Notes: generated by a model from the sequence alone, not told the origin. A stretch of DNA of 64,000 nucleotides from Panulirus ornatus (GCF_036320965.1 NC_092225.1:78593613-78657612); one strand, 5' to 3'. Positions 12,040 to 23,526 are shown, counted from the stretch's first letter. Translations and numbers: made by a program.

Positions 12040-12630
12040 CGAGCACAGGGTCCTCGGGTACCAATCAATAAATCAATCAGCGATTCCGCGCCGGGAGACT
12101 TAATTGTCGGATGGCTGAGGGGGTTAGTTGGGCGTGAGAGTTGTGGATATGAAATCTGCCGAGTTGTTCAGTAGCGGGCGGAGGAGGAGGAGGAGGAGGA
12201 GAACCCCTACCTACCTCCATCCTCCTCGGCCCCACACACACACACACACACACACAGCTTAGCTGGCCTCTGGTAGAATGAACGAATGCCTCGTCTGTAT
12301 GTGAGGGCGGAGAAAACACGACGGCATTCGACGGGGGGAGTTCACTCCCGGATCGTGTCTTCGGCCCAGTGAAGTGCACAGTTAACCCAGCCTCGATGGT
12401 GGGAGAGGAGGTTCCCTAACCTCTCTATCCACGGTATTTAACGAACGTAAATAACGAATGTGTGTGTGGAGGGCCGGATGATAGTGTGGTGTTGCTCTAG
12501 AGGTCGGAGGCGGTGTTGACAAGGACGTGTGGGTGCTGGGGGCAACCAAGAACCCGAATGTTGAGAAGGTGACGCAAGAGTACGTCAATATTGGACGCCA
12601 TTATTGGTGACTATCGTGTAGTTAGATGGT
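12040..12630. other. Unique sequence, no gene seen
   Basis: A GGA run (~12178-12203) and a short AC run (~12233-12256) are present. No gene is supported. Confidence 0.4.
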
Positions 12631-12635
12631 ATGGC

Positions 12636-13128
12636 AGGTACAGTACCTGGAGCAGTGATGGGGTAGGTACAGTACCTGGAGCAGTGATGGGGTAGGTACA
12701 GTACCTGGAGCAGTGATGGGGCAGGTACAGTACCTGGAGCAGTGATGGGGTAGGTACAGTACCTGGAGCAGTGATGGGGCATGTACAGTACCTGGAGCAG
12801 TGATGGGGTAGGTACAGTACCTGGAGCAGTGATGGGGCAGGTACAGTACCTGGAGCAGTGATGGGGCAGGTACAGTACCTGGAGCAGTGATGGGGCAGGT
12901 ACAGTACCTGGAGCAATGATGGGGCAGGTACAGTACCTGGAGCAGTGATGGGGTAGGTACAGTACCTGGAGCAGTGATGGGGCAGGTACAGTACCTGGAG
13001 CAGTGATGGGGCAGGTACAGTACCTGGAGCAGTGATGGGGCAGGTACAGTACCTGGAGCAGTGATGGGGCAGGTACAGTACCTGGAGCAGTGATGGGGCA
13101 GGTACAGTACCTGGAGCAGTGATGGGGA
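12636..13128. repeat. 29-bp minisatellite built on a perfect hairpin
   Basis: About 17 nearly identical units. Each contains CAGGTACAGTACCTG, in which CAGGTAC and GTACCTG are inverted around one A, followed by GAGCAGTGATGGGG. Only two positions vary (CAGG/TAGG and one CATG). A 29-bp period cycles through all frames, so the 183-186 codon minus-strand frames are artefacts. Confidence 0.96.
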
Positions 13129-13216
13129 AGTGTTTATGTTCATCGTCAGGAATGCATTTGATTGAACCCACACGTCATCATCTGTTACTCACAACCTTCC
13201 CATATACTTCAGTATT

Positions 13217-13219
<3 letters not shown>

Positions 13220-13296
<77 letters not shown>
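13220..13296. repeat. (CT)n microsatellite
   Basis: About 38 CT units followed by CCCTCC repeats. Confidence 0.97.
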
Positions 13297-13297
<1 letters not shown>

Positions 13298-13319
13298 CCC
13301 TCCCTCCCTCCCTTAATCA

Positions 13320-14165
13320 GCGCGGTAATCAGAGGTGAGAGTAATGATGATAATTGGGAGGGCTGGCCAACAGCTGATCATTAGTGACCTCGGCTGATCC
13401 GTCTTTTGTCACTCCTAACAAGGCAACTGTCGATGGCTGGGATACAGAGAAATAATTGTTGAAGGTTAGCCCCGCCTGCGCTTTGATCCTGGGGAACCAT
13501 TTTTGTTGGCGCCTTCCTCTTGCCCAGCTGGGGAGCTAGTTCGATGGTTCTTTTTTTTTTTTTTTGTTTAGGCTTTTATTTCACGTGATATTTTCTTTTT
13601 AATGTTTTTTCAGATAATGTGACTTTTTTCTGAATTTTTTGTATGCTTTTTAAGAAGGTTGACCTATTGTTTCTGCAAATCTATACTTGGGGTTAAAAGG
13701 CAGTGCACCCACGTAGACGGATCAGAATACATGTGATGGCATGGTTTAGTATTATACATCTGTATTGTCTTAGCTCGGCGAGGTATGTCTTATGATCGAT
13801 CCTCGGCTTGAGAAATGGACCAGATGAGCTTGTGGTGTGTCTTGAGCTATTTAAGGTCCATGCGTCGACGCATACCCGAGGTTTCGTGACGCCTAATTAC
13901 GCATCCATGCGCATCATTACGCCCTGAACGTCAGTGGAATGTTGTCTGGTCTGGAGCTGATGCGCTGATTCCTTGTCTCAACCCTCCTTGTCGTTGGGGT
14001 TCAAGATGGAGCTGAATCGTCCAGTCATACGTACACATTTATGGGCACACCGACCTTCGGTGAGTGATCGTACTGGAGTGGGGCCAAGACAGACGTATCA
14101 TCTGGTGTCCATATGTACAGTCGAGGACACATATCGTGATAAGGGCCTGGTGCAAGCTATGGCGA
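13320..14165. other. Unique sequence, no gene seen
   Basis: T-rich tracts at 13550-13566. No gene or known element is recognised. Confidence 0.4.
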
Positions 14166-14169
14166 ACCC

Positions 14170-14320
14170 TCTGTCTCTGCCCGTCGAGACAGAGAGCCTG
14201 TTGGAAACTAGAGCGAGCCCCCTGTCTCTGCCCGTTGAGACAGAGGCCTTGGTAGAGGTTGTAGCGAGCTCTCTGTCTCTGCCCGTCGAGACAGAGGGCC
14301 TGGTGGAGGATGTACACCTT
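14170..14320. repeat. 51-bp repeat, three copies, with internal inverted repeat
   Basis: CTGTCTCTGCCCGTCGAGAC followed by AGAG starts at 14171, 14222 and 14273. Within each, CTCTGTCTC and GAGACAGAG are inverted around TGCCCGT(C/T). The period is 17 codons, giving an in-frame peptide repeat LSLPVETE in the 144-codon plus-strand frame 13973-14407. A real short protein cannot be excluded, but the frame has no other support. Confidence 0.85.
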
Positions 14321-14486
14321 CCACTAGTCACGTTCCGGGCCTGTGGTCTACGACTGTACATCTTGGATCAGATTGGCTGGTGTTACAGTAGTGCTTGTGT
14401 TTGGTAAGACGCCGCGAAGGAGGCTTTGGTAGGGTTCTGACATCTCTCAGAGCTTGGGTGATGTGCCACCCTTTGTCCACTTAATA

Positions 14487-14553
14487 ATGATGATAATAAT
14501 AATAATAATAATAATAATGATAATAATAATGATAGTAATAATAATAATAATCA
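14487..14553. repeat. (AAT)n microsatellite
   Basis: Interrupted AAT/GAT triplets. Confidence 0.9.
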
Positions 14554-14835
14554 TGATAATATATACAGAAAGTGAGGCTATAACAAGGGGAGGACTCTCA
14601 TGCAATAAGACATACAATATTGGCTAGTTGTATCGTTCACTGTGGCTGGGCCCGGGGCTGTTCTTGTAGCCGTCTACACGGGCTCGGATGATCTCGAAGC
14701 ACTTGCGGTGTCGAACTGCAACTAGAGGTCGAGAGATCTCTGATAAGAGGTGAGGGTGGCGAGAATGGTGGCAGTAGCTTCTCCCCGAGCTGCCGGATGT
14801 GGTTCAGGTGATGATGGTTGGAGGGACCTGGGAGG

Positions 14836-14838
<3 letters not shown>

Positions 14839-14880
<42 letters not shown>
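14839..14880. repeat. (GT)n microsatellite
   Basis: About 20 GT units. Confidence 0.96.
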
Positions 14881-14881
<1 letters not shown>

Positions 14882-14919
14882 CGCCTCATTATAGGTGGTG
14901 TAAAACGAACCGAGGAAGG

Positions 14920-15645
14920 AAGATCTTGCCCCCTTTTCTTACAGCTATTTCCAGTGGTTCCTTTTGCGTGGTGGACAGGGAGGAAGGCCAGGTGAGGGAG
15001 GCGTGGATAAGCTTGGGAGGAATGAAGGCTGTGTAGATGTTCTTGGGTTCAGGGGCAGAGTCCACGTATCGTGTGTCGTCGAAGAATATAGAAATGCTGG
15101 CTGGAGACTTTGATGATGACGGTGCTGAGGTGTTCCATCTGACTTAGTTTATGATCCAGAGTGACACCGAGAAGCTTGGTAGACGAAGCACTGTAGAGGA
15201 AGCTTGGGTGTAGCGAGACAGTGAAGTGTGGGTGGTGGTAAGAACCGAATTTCGTCTGCATAACAGCGGTTATGATTTGGTCGATGGTGATATGGTTGTT
15301 GGTGGTCCAGCTCCGGAGGTTGTTAAGGTGTGTTCTGGAGGGCTGTGTTGTGAAGGAGGTGTTGTCATGGCTAATACCACGAGTAGAGTCAGATGGCATC
15401 TATTATGGACTCGCTCAATGAGGGTGAGGAAGCATCATAAGGATCCCGTCTTTTTGCCCTGCGGGACTGGATGGAAGGAAGGTGGGTTTGGTTCCCTCGG
15501 TAACATACATAGAGCCTGATAGCGCCCCTTTGAGGAAGTTTGCAAGCCATGGAATAAGGCTTCTCCGCTATCCATTGTTGATGGCCTACTTCCTGACGTC
15601 GCCGACATGGTGTGCGTGCGAGGCTTGCATTAACCATGGTCATAT
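14920..15645 (-). pseudogene. Decayed non-LTR retrotransposon (Jockey/CR1-like RT)
   Basis: Reading the minus strand from 15640 down, pieces of a LINE reverse transcriptase appear in changing frames. SLIPWLANFLKG (~15570) matches the segment upstream of the RT GVPQGT box, and EGTKP (~15495) occupies that box. Then come RTHLNNLRSWTTNNHITID (~15340-15285), TKLLGVTLDHKLSQMEHLST (~15180-15120) and FYILRRH, and finally a frameshifted IYTAFIPPKLIHASLTWPSS (~15035-14985), which matches the thumb region of Jockey/CR1-type elements. Stops and frameshifts separate the pieces, so the copy is dead. No 5' ORF1 or endonuclease is seen. The clade is inferred from motif style, not from a search. Confidence 0.8.
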
Positions 15646-15649
15646 CGGA

Positions 15650-17820
15650 GGAAAGATAACATGGTAAGTATCAGGGGAAAAAAAATTGACCAGAATTAGT
15701 TCACTTGAGCGCCTTGGGTGCTGGGAAACCAGACTTTTGAGAATGGAAAAGTTGTAGAAAAAGGGACGAGTCAAAGTGTCATAACGGTCCATCCTCGTGC
15801 GGTTCGTCTTCACACATAAGCTGTGGGAACCAGCAGCCAGACGCGTGCCACGAGTCCAGTTCATGGACACAAGGACACATCCAGTCACCTCAGGAGCACT
15901 GCGGCCGGAACGATACCGGTATGATAAGAGAAAGGGAAGCAGCGTCGTGGCAGACGGAGAGGAGTGGTTGAGGAGAGGTGACAGTGGGAGAGTTACTACG
16001 ACAGGAAGCTTGGTAATTGTACTCTAGAAGAAGGCCACCTCAGGTAGGCGAACGGGAGTGATCGTGGCCACTTCTGAACCTCCTCATGGTTCGGTGTAAA
16101 CAACTTTAGTATATGCATTTGGAACGTAGTCATATTTTTTTTTTTTTTTTTTGAGAGTGCTTGTTGGGTGACGTTTGGCATATTTTTAGGGTAATTCCTC
16201 ATAACTTGATGACCTTCTCTGCCTCATTTCGCCAGCTTTGGCGCTGTCAGCGGCTGATTTATTATGTTGGCCAGTGTTCATCGTGTGAGCGGCGGCGTAG
16301 AAGGATGACAGAGGTCACAGAGGGGCCTTTGTCTGGCCCCCAGCGGGTCTGTGGTTATAACTGGAGACGTGACACAGTTGCTTCATTAAGTAAGCTTACG
16401 GTATTTTCATACAGTTATTGATTTGTTTACTTTATATCACTAACGATGAAGGTCCACTTAAGAATCGGGGTCACGGAGGCCAGGCCTTCATTACCAAGGG
16501 TCGTTCGTGCCTTGGTGCTCGGGTGGGGTCGTACCGTCGTGCTCGGGGGGAGGGAGGGTGAGGGGTCGTGCTCAAAGGGTCGTGTCGTCGTGCTTGAGGA
16601 GCAGGAATCCCGTGGGTTGCTGTGATGACCCCGGAGGAAAGTTAATCTTGGCGAGTTCCGTCTCGTGCCACACCACAAGGAACTCGGGGAATCTCTTAAT
16701 TACTGAGTGAACATTAGTCATGCAGAGTACGGTGTGGGAGTTACACTTTATGGCCCAGATAATTTGATGTTGATTAAAGCTGGATTTCTGTCGTCGCCTC
16801 CGCCAGTGTCGAGCAGAGAGAGGGGCACCTTGCTGTGTTTTGGTCCGTCATCTTGTTTGCGTCTTGACTTTGTGGTGGCTACTTACCCAAGTTGGTTCCT
16901 TGTGCTCAATTTTTTTTTGGGTTCATGTTTGTCCTCTGTATGTTCTTGTTGTCTTGTTGTCTGTGTTCATGTCTATCTATTTGTTCTTATGTTCTGTGTC
17001 CATGTCCTCGCTTTGTTTATTCTTGTTCATGTCCATTTTCCGGTTGTTTCACTGTTCATACAGTCACGTCCGTTCCTGTTTGTTCCTCTGTTCATGTGCT
17101 GATGTCCGTCACGCTGTTTCTTCCTCCGTTCGTGTGCTCTGTCCGTGTCTGTAAAACTCATAAGCCTTCCTCAGTCTAGTAAGTATATCATTATCTTGAA
17201 TAGGAACGCTGTTGCTATCCTCCAGTAACATAAGAGGAAAACTTATTGACGAACGTATATGGACGTTCCATAATGAGGTATATTTCATAAGAACATTTAT
17301 CATCATTATCAGTAGCTTTCCGGCGAGTGAAGCGGTTACAACGAAAACCGACTTTAGCTCAAAATAACTTGGGTTTGGCTTTAGGTTAGCCTGGGTTGCC
17401 ATGGCTTGGGTCACCTACCAGCTGAGGCTGACGGGTCTTGTATAGATGCCGGAAACCACTTCATGTCGGTGGGAATACCACTCGCATATCTGGGTTGGCT
17501 GCCCTACCATCTTTTTTCGTACCCAAAGTGGAATCGGAAACCTTCATCCTTATTAACTCTCCTGCCGCCACCGCTCTTCAACCATCCCTTCTCCTGTCCG
17601 CCACCATGTTGCTTCCCCCACCCATTCTTCTACGGGTATTATTACCTCGTGCGCTGTTTGTATTCGTCACAACCCGCCCATGAACTGAACCTGTGGCGCG
17701 CCTCGAAGAACTTCTTGCTCCAAAGGAGTCCACGTATCCTTACTGTTTGGCGTAGCGCAGCCTTGGGCTGCTCGAACCTTGGGGAGAGATCCTAGAAACT
17801 CCAGGAGTGTTTATTAGAAA
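15650..17820. other. Mostly unique sequence, no gene seen
   Basis: T-rich tract at 16133-16152. Between 16930 and 17150 a loosely repeated TGTTCATGTCC-like phrase recurs. The foldback-family fragment at 16500-16605 is listed separately. No gene is supported. Confidence 0.4.
16500..16605 (-). repeat. 21-bp units in reverse orientation, foldback-family locus 3 (fragment)
   Basis: GGGGTCGTACCGTCGTGCTC (~16525) and AAGGGTCGTGTCGTCGTGCT (~16576), with degenerate neighbours, are reverse complements of the CACGACGGTACGACCCTT unit. No centre is visible. Confidence 0.7.
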
Positions 17821-17823
17821 TTG

Positions 17824-17824
<1 letters not shown>

Positions 17825-17891
<67 letters not shown>

Positions 17892-17903
17892 TAGGAATTA
17901 TAT

Positions 17904-17978
<75 letters not shown>

Positions 17979-17999
17979 AACTAAGTCCAGTTACCTTAC

Positions 18000-18059
<60 letters not shown>
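17825..18059. repeat. (AC)n - (GA)n - (AC)n compound microsatellite
   Basis: AC (17825-17891), then 17 bp including TTAGGAATTATATATA, then GA (17909-17978), then 31 bp, then AC again (18009-18059). Confidence 0.97.
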
Positions 18060-18061
<2 letters not shown>

Positions 18062-18199
18062 AGGCTGACTTTATCCCTGACGAGCTGCGTTCCATTGATG
18101 TCAAAAGTATGTATTTTTTTTTTTTCTTTGGGAGAAAACGTGGATCATTTGGAACAGCTGACACAACTCATGTTTCCGCAGTGTTCCTGAACGGGTGGT

Positions 18200-18425
18200 T
18201 ACGCCCTTGTGAGTGGCAGGGCACTAGCTAACCCCCTTCGTATAGTACGATTCCCATATTGGCCCTTGAAGATGACGGGGCCTTCATTGATTGCCCCTTG
18301 TAAGCAGTAAGGATCTCATTACCCCTTGGTTAACTGGTGGAGCCCTTTGTTGATTTCTGTGGTTGTTAAGGGGGCCTTCGGTGCCCCTTTGTGGTTGGTG
18401 AAGAATTTTCTGACTCATCTAAGTG
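18200..18425. repeat. Very degenerate repeat, CCCCTTGTAAG-type
   Basis: Phrases such as GCCCCTTGTAAGCAGTAAGG, CCCCTTGGTTAACTGGTGG and CCCTTTGTTGATTTCTGTGG suggest diverged ~50-bp units that continue beyond the 28-bp array into 18550-18910. Confidence 0.45.
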
Positions 18426-18426
18426 A

Positions 18427-18545
18427 TGGAATCCTCTCTGCCTCATGCATGAGGTGGAATCCTCTCTGCCTCATGCAGGAGGTGGAATCCTCTCTGCCTC
18501 ATGCAGGAGGTGGAATCCTCTCTGCCTCATGCAGGAGGTGGAATC
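18427..18545. repeat. 28-bp minisatellite
   Basis: About 4 units of GGAATCCTCTCTGCCTCATG plus CAGGAGGT. Confidence 0.92.
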
Positions 18546-18549
18546 CTCT

Positions 18550-18910
18550 TCTACCTCTTCGTAAATGACAGGAGAATCGAGCCCCCATTCTGAGGGCTTC
18601 TTGCTGCTCTGTATCCGCCATGGCGCCCACACTCCTCCTCATAAATGATGAGGTGCTCATTCCCTCCTGTAAATGACGGGGATTCGACACGCCTTTCTTG
18701 TGTGGTAGGGTTGTTCAGTCACCCCAGTAGTTAATGAGATCTTGAATGCCTTTTGTAGGTAGTTGGCGCTTGTTGCCCACCGTAATTATGAGGGTACTCG
18801 CTGCCACCTGCAAGTGGTGGGGTGGTCACTCTGTAAGTGGTGAGTTCCCTGCCTGCCCTTTTGTAAATCGTGGAGAAAAATTCATTGACGTTTTGTAAAT
18901 GATGGAGCTT
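18550..18910. repeat. Very degenerate ~55-60 bp repeat, GTAAATGATGG-type
   Basis: GTAAATGACAGGAG, ATAAATGATGAGG, GTAAATGACGGGG, GTAAATCGTGGAG and GTAAATGATGGAG recur at roughly 55-bp spacing. Appears to be an ancient tandem array. Confidence 0.5.
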
Positions 18911-19159
18911 TAGATATACCCCTCCCCTCATTTTTTTTCAAAGTGAAAAAGAAAAATGTCATTGTTTGTAAGTGGTGGTGGTGGTTTGGGGGGGGGGGGG
19001 GTGGTTCACTGCCCTTTATAAGTCGTAAAGCGTTTTGATCCCTTCTCTTCCCCCACTTCCCCTCTCTCCCCCACTTTCCACCTGCTGACGGGACCCCGTC
19101 TGGTCACACACGTCCTGCCAGCCTGTCATTTTTCCTGAGCGCGAGACGAGGGATTACCG

Positions 19160-19942
19160 CGCGAGATCGTCCGTCCTCGTGTAGGTCATGCGAGATCGTC
19201 CTCGTGTAGGTCATGCGAGATCGTCCTCGCGTAGGTCATGCGAGATCGTCCTCGTGTAGGTCATGCGAGATCGTCCTCGTGTAGGTCATGCGAGATCGTC
19301 CTCGTGTAGGTCATGCGAGATCGTCCTCGCGTAGGTCATGCGAGATCGTCCTCGCGTAGGTCATGCGAGATCGTCCTCGTGTAGGTCATGCGAGATCGTT
19401 CTCGTGTAGGTCATGCGAGATCGTCCTCGTGTAGGTTATGCGAGATCGTCCTCGTGTAGGTCATGCGAGATCGTCCTCGTGTAGGTCATGCGAGATCGTC
19501 CTCGTGTAGGTCATGCGAGATCGTCCTCGTGTAGGTCATGCGAGATCGTCTCGTGTAGGTCATGCGAGATCGTCCTCGTGTAGGTCATGCGAGATCGTCC
19601 TCGCGTAGGTCCATGCGAGATCGTCCTCGTCGTAGGTCATGCGAGATCGTTCTCGTGTAGGTCATGCGAGATCGTCCTCGTGTAGGTTATGCGAGATCGT
19701 CCTCGTGTAGGTCATGCGAGATCGTCCTCGTGTAGGTCATGCGAGATCGTTCTCGTGTAGGTCATGCGAGATCGTCCTCGTGTAGGTCATGCGAGATCGT
19801 CCTCGCGTAGGTCATGCGAGATCGTCCTCGCGTAGGTCATGCGAGATCGTTCTCGTGTAGGTCATGCGAGATCGTCCTCGTGTAGGTCATGCGAGATCGT
19901 CCTCGTGTAGGTCATGCGAGATCGTCCTCGTGTAGGTCATGA
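19160..19942. repeat. 25-bp satellite array (~31 units)
   Basis: Unit GTAGGTCATGCGAGATCGTC plus CTCGT or CTCGC. GCGAG..CTCGC within the CTCGC variants can pair as a 5-bp stem. Single-base indels occur at ~19549, 19610 and 19630. A block containing the TTCTCGTGTAGG and GTAGGTTATG variants appears at ~19400 and again at ~19650, a segmental duplication of about 10 units. No spacers between repeats, so this is not a CRISPR array. Confidence 0.96.
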
Positions 19943-19944
19943 GG

Positions 19945-20400
19945 CTGAGTCTTGGTGTGCCAGCCTCTGAGACGCGTCAAGTCTAGTGACGTGCATGACG
20001 GAGCGGTATCCCAGCCCTTCGTCTCTACTCCTCGAGACAGAGGGAGGGTTCGACACAGCTTCGCCTAGGCGTGCCTCAGGACACGTAACTGCCCACATAG
20101 TCTTAGCCAGTTCGAAAATTTCCCTATAGAGCTGGATCGATACGACTTTGGCATACTCACTATTTCTTTATTGAATTTTTGGAGATATTCTCTGCACGTG
20201 CAGTAGCACGTGTCTTGACTGTGTTTGGATCGGTTGATTTGACCCGACCAGCGGGTCAGATTGGCTCGTCTTCCCCGAGTGAAGCAGTTGCTCGAACATC
20301 CAGATATCTGGGATGTGAAGCCTCGACTCGGGAGGTGCAGACCAGGGCGGTCCTCCAGCATACGGCTGGTTAGGATGGTACACATTCGAGGAAGGTTTGA
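19945..20400. other. Unique sequence, no gene seen
   Basis: GATTTGACCCGACCAGCGGG followed by TCAGAT at ~20236 is a near-palindrome that weakly recalls the foldback centre. No gene is supported. Confidence 0.4.
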
Positions 20401-20404
20401 TGAG

Positions 20405-20625
20405 CCCGTGAAGCACGACGGTACATTGGTGAACCACGACGGTACACTGATGAAGCACGACGGTACACTGGTGAAGCACGACGGTACACTGGTGAAGCAC
20501 GACGGTACGCACATGAAGCACGAGGGTACACACGTGAAGCACGACGGTACGCACGTGAAGCACGACGGTACACACGTGAAGCGCGACGGTACACACGTGA
20601 AGCACGACAGTTCACACGTACTCGT
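20405..20625 (+). repeat. 21-bp array, foldback-family locus 4 (diverged subtype)
   Basis: About 10 units of AAGCACGACGGTACACTGGT or ..CGGTACRCACGTG. The CACGACGGTAC core is shared with the other loci, but the second half of the unit differs. Confidence 0.88.
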
Positions 20626-20714
20626 ACTCGTACTCAAAAGGCTGAGAAAGTTTTTAAGTTTTCCTGAGTATTGCGGAGACTCGTCATCTTAGCGTGCGTG
20701 AACCTGGCCAGAGG

Positions 20715-21078
20715 ATCATACATGGTAGACATATTGGTTTACCACAGTATTATACATGGTAGACATATTGGTCTACCACAGTATTATACATGATTGACAC
20801 ACATGGTAGAAATAGTGTTTACCTTAGTATCATACATGTTAAACATACTGGTTTACCTCGAGTATCGCCCATGATAACCATATTGGTTTACCTCGAGTAT
20901 TGCCCATGATAGCCATATTAGTTTACCTCGAGTATTGTACATGATAACCATATTGGTTTACCTCGAGTATTGTACATGATAGCCATATTAGTTTACCTCG
21001 AGTATTGTACATGATAACCATATTGGTTTACCTAAGTATTGTACATGATAGCCATATTGGTTTACCTCGAGTAGTCTT
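20715..21078. repeat. ~35-bp minisatellite, degenerate
   Basis: About 9-10 units of CATATTGGTTTACCTCGAGT plus ATTGTACATGATAAC/GC. Early units are more diverged and contain GGTAGACATATTGGTCTACC inverted repeats. Confidence 0.88.
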
Positions 21079-21079
21079 A

Positions 21080-21605
21080 CTTCGGTTAGTATACAGTAAG
21101 AAAAACCTCACCCTCATACGAAGGAAGTGGTCTGACCCCACCAGCAAGCCACAACGGGTTTCGGCCTCGTTCATGTCTCGTCCACTTTTTATCCAGCGCG
21201 CGCAATTATCGCCACAAATATACACAGGGAACACATCAGAGGGTACACACTGGACGAACAATCACGAGACAAATGATCTTATAAGGCTCAGTGTGAGCTT
21301 AGGTGGCAACAACATTACGACTCTGTGTGTGTGTGTGGGTGTGGGTTGCTTGGAGTATCTTGGCTTAAGGCCAATCGATCGCCTGTCATCCTCTCAGCTT
21401 ATGACTACCAGTAGATGATTCTTATAATAACCATTCAGCTGTTAAAGGTGTGATTCAGAGATCGTAGAAGTTATCACTGTATGTATGTGTATGACACACC
21501 CCCTCCCCCTGATGGCTTGTGAAATTGGTCGACTGGTTCTTTGATCTTCTTTAAGGCCTATCAACGTCGTATTATGACCAGTCGAAATTCTTGAACACCG
21601 TCCTT
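21080..21605. other. Unique sequence, no gene seen
   Basis: A short (GT) run near 21325. Nothing else is recognisable. Confidence 0.4.
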
Positions 21606-21608
<3 letters not shown>

Positions 21609-21641
<33 letters not shown>

Positions 21642-21650
21642 TGTGTGTGT

Positions 21651-21698
<48 letters not shown>
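21609..21698. repeat. (GT)n microsatellite
   Basis: About 45 GT units with two interruptions. Confidence 0.96.
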
Positions 21699-21701
<3 letters not shown>

Positions 21702-22167
21702 CCCTACATACACGACCCTTCACCCGGGAACGTTGTGTGGTCGTGTTGGCTTTAGGCCTACCAACTACCAGGGTCATTAAGGCCGTCAGCCTCAGTATAT
21801 ATATGTATGGACCAGCTGAAACATCTTTTAAAACCTCCTTCCTCTGTATTAAGATAAGTCCAACAATGCGTTCTCTCTGTACCAGGCGATGGTTGCCTGT
21901 CTGTCTGCCTGGCTAGTTGGTTGTTTTGGACTTTAACTAGGCCTACCACAGCTGACAGGGTCATTAGGGCCGTCGACCGGTCCTTCTAATCACCACTTGT
22001 GTAATAGCTTAACACCCTCTTCTGCTGTTGAGGGTAATGATTGTAAGGCACCATACACTCTCCTACCCACCGTGCACCTCACTGTGTGAATGTAGAAGAG
22101 GCGTGTGAAGTGGCATATCCTCGTGAACACTTCACATCATAGGAAACAACAACATGTGTTAATGAAG

Positions 22168-22292
<125 letters not shown>

Positions 22293-22294
22293 TA

Positions 22295-23415
22295 TGCTTT
22301 CTATTCGTTGAAAATTAATGATAAATGAATAAGGAAGTGTCAGTAGTCAGATAATGTACATAATGTTTAACTGTTCGTCAGATAATTTCATTGATAGATA
22401 CAGGTGTGTTGTGTGTAGCATTACCGCCCATGGTCCCCGGACTCTTATGCCGTTCTCGTGTGGAGCCAATAATCCGGGGTAATATGTAGATCACGAGTAA
22501 TATTACCGGTAACATAGTTGCTTTCAACAGACATCCCCGCAGTCAGAACGGGTGCAATAAGATCGTAACTCGTTCGTTAACGCGGGTATAACCCTGTCTT
22601 GTTGCATTCATAATGTGATATCAGGACGGCTCCAAGTAATGATAATGGTCCAACGTTTACATCAGTGGCTTAACACTTTGTCATTACCCAAAGGCTATGA
22701 TGGCGATAATCGTTAAAATCACTACGGTAAAGTGAGGAAATTGACCCGTAATAACGGAGGAAGTCTGCAGTATCAAGGGCTCCGGGGAATACCCGGGGCT
22801 GATGTGTCAGTATTATGACTAACCGGCAACCTCACCTCTCGAGAAGTGTCAGCGGTTGATAAGAGTTAAAAGCAATATAATTACTCTGTAATATTGTCAT
22901 TATTGGCGTGTGTGGTGGTGTGGGTGGGTGGGTGGGTGTCGTGGTGCGTGCACCTCCGTGGTGTGCGGACGTCCATGTATCGTGTGTCGGCACACGGATT
23001 TATTTATTCATTTATTTTTTCGTTATTTCCCCCGCATGAACAGGTAGGTAGTTTAGTGTGTGCTCCCCGACCCATCATCCCATGGGCGGTGGCGCGAAAG
23101 ACGATCGAGAATGGGCAATAGGTCCGGGCACTGGTGAGGTTCTGTGAGTCATGGGCGAGTTACACAGTTGTGAGGAAGGTGTTAACGAGCAGTTGGCCGC
23201 ATTGAATGACTTATTCAGCAGTTTACGCGGTAAACGAACAGTTTGCACAACCTGAACAGCAACCACGACGGGATGGTTTATCAAGATGTGTTACGAACGA
23301 ATTATTAACAACAAGCCAAGTTATGATACTTCTCAAGTTGTGTATATAATGTTGGAGGGTGTGGGGTAGTGCTGTTGGTAATGTTTATATGTCCTCAGTT
23401 TTCCTTGTGGTTACC
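22295..23415. other. Unique sequence, no gene seen
   Basis: About 1.1 kb of ordinary-composition sequence. Open frames are under 80 codons and none is recognisable. One of the longer repeat-free stretches in the window. Confidence 0.4.
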
Positions 23416-23416
23416 A

Positions 23417-23417
<1 letters not shown>

Positions 23418-23486
<69 letters not shown>
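23418..23486. repeat. (AT)n microsatellite at a SINE tail
   Basis: TA tract directly abutting the 3' A-rich tail of the minus-strand SINE fragment. Confidence 0.96.
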
Positions 23487-23488
<2 letters not shown>

Positions 23489-23526
23489 TTTCTTTTCATA
23501 CTATTCGCCATTTCCCGCGATAGTTC
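23487..23526 (-). mobile_element. SINE-like copy C, 5'-truncated tail only
   Basis: CATACTATTCGCCATTTCCC followed by GCG is the reverse complement of CGCGGGAAATGGCGAATAGT plus ATG, the last ~40 bp of the SINE-like element including its A-rich tail. The rest is missing. Confidence 0.8.

Noticed and set aside
17825..18059. Functional significance of the AC-GA-AC sandwich
   Set aside because: Compound microsatellites are common in this window and nothing else marks this one.
19160..19942. Possible CRISPR-like direct repeat array
   Set aside because: Units are contiguous with no spacers, and the surroundings are eukaryotic. It is a minisatellite.
20230..20262. Palindrome GATTTGACCCGACC / GGGTCAGAT as an eleventh foldback centre
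   Set aside because: Only ~10 bp pair, the conserved TGGCCTTTGACCTG core is absent, and the nearby array at 20405 lies in the wrong orientation for its right arm.
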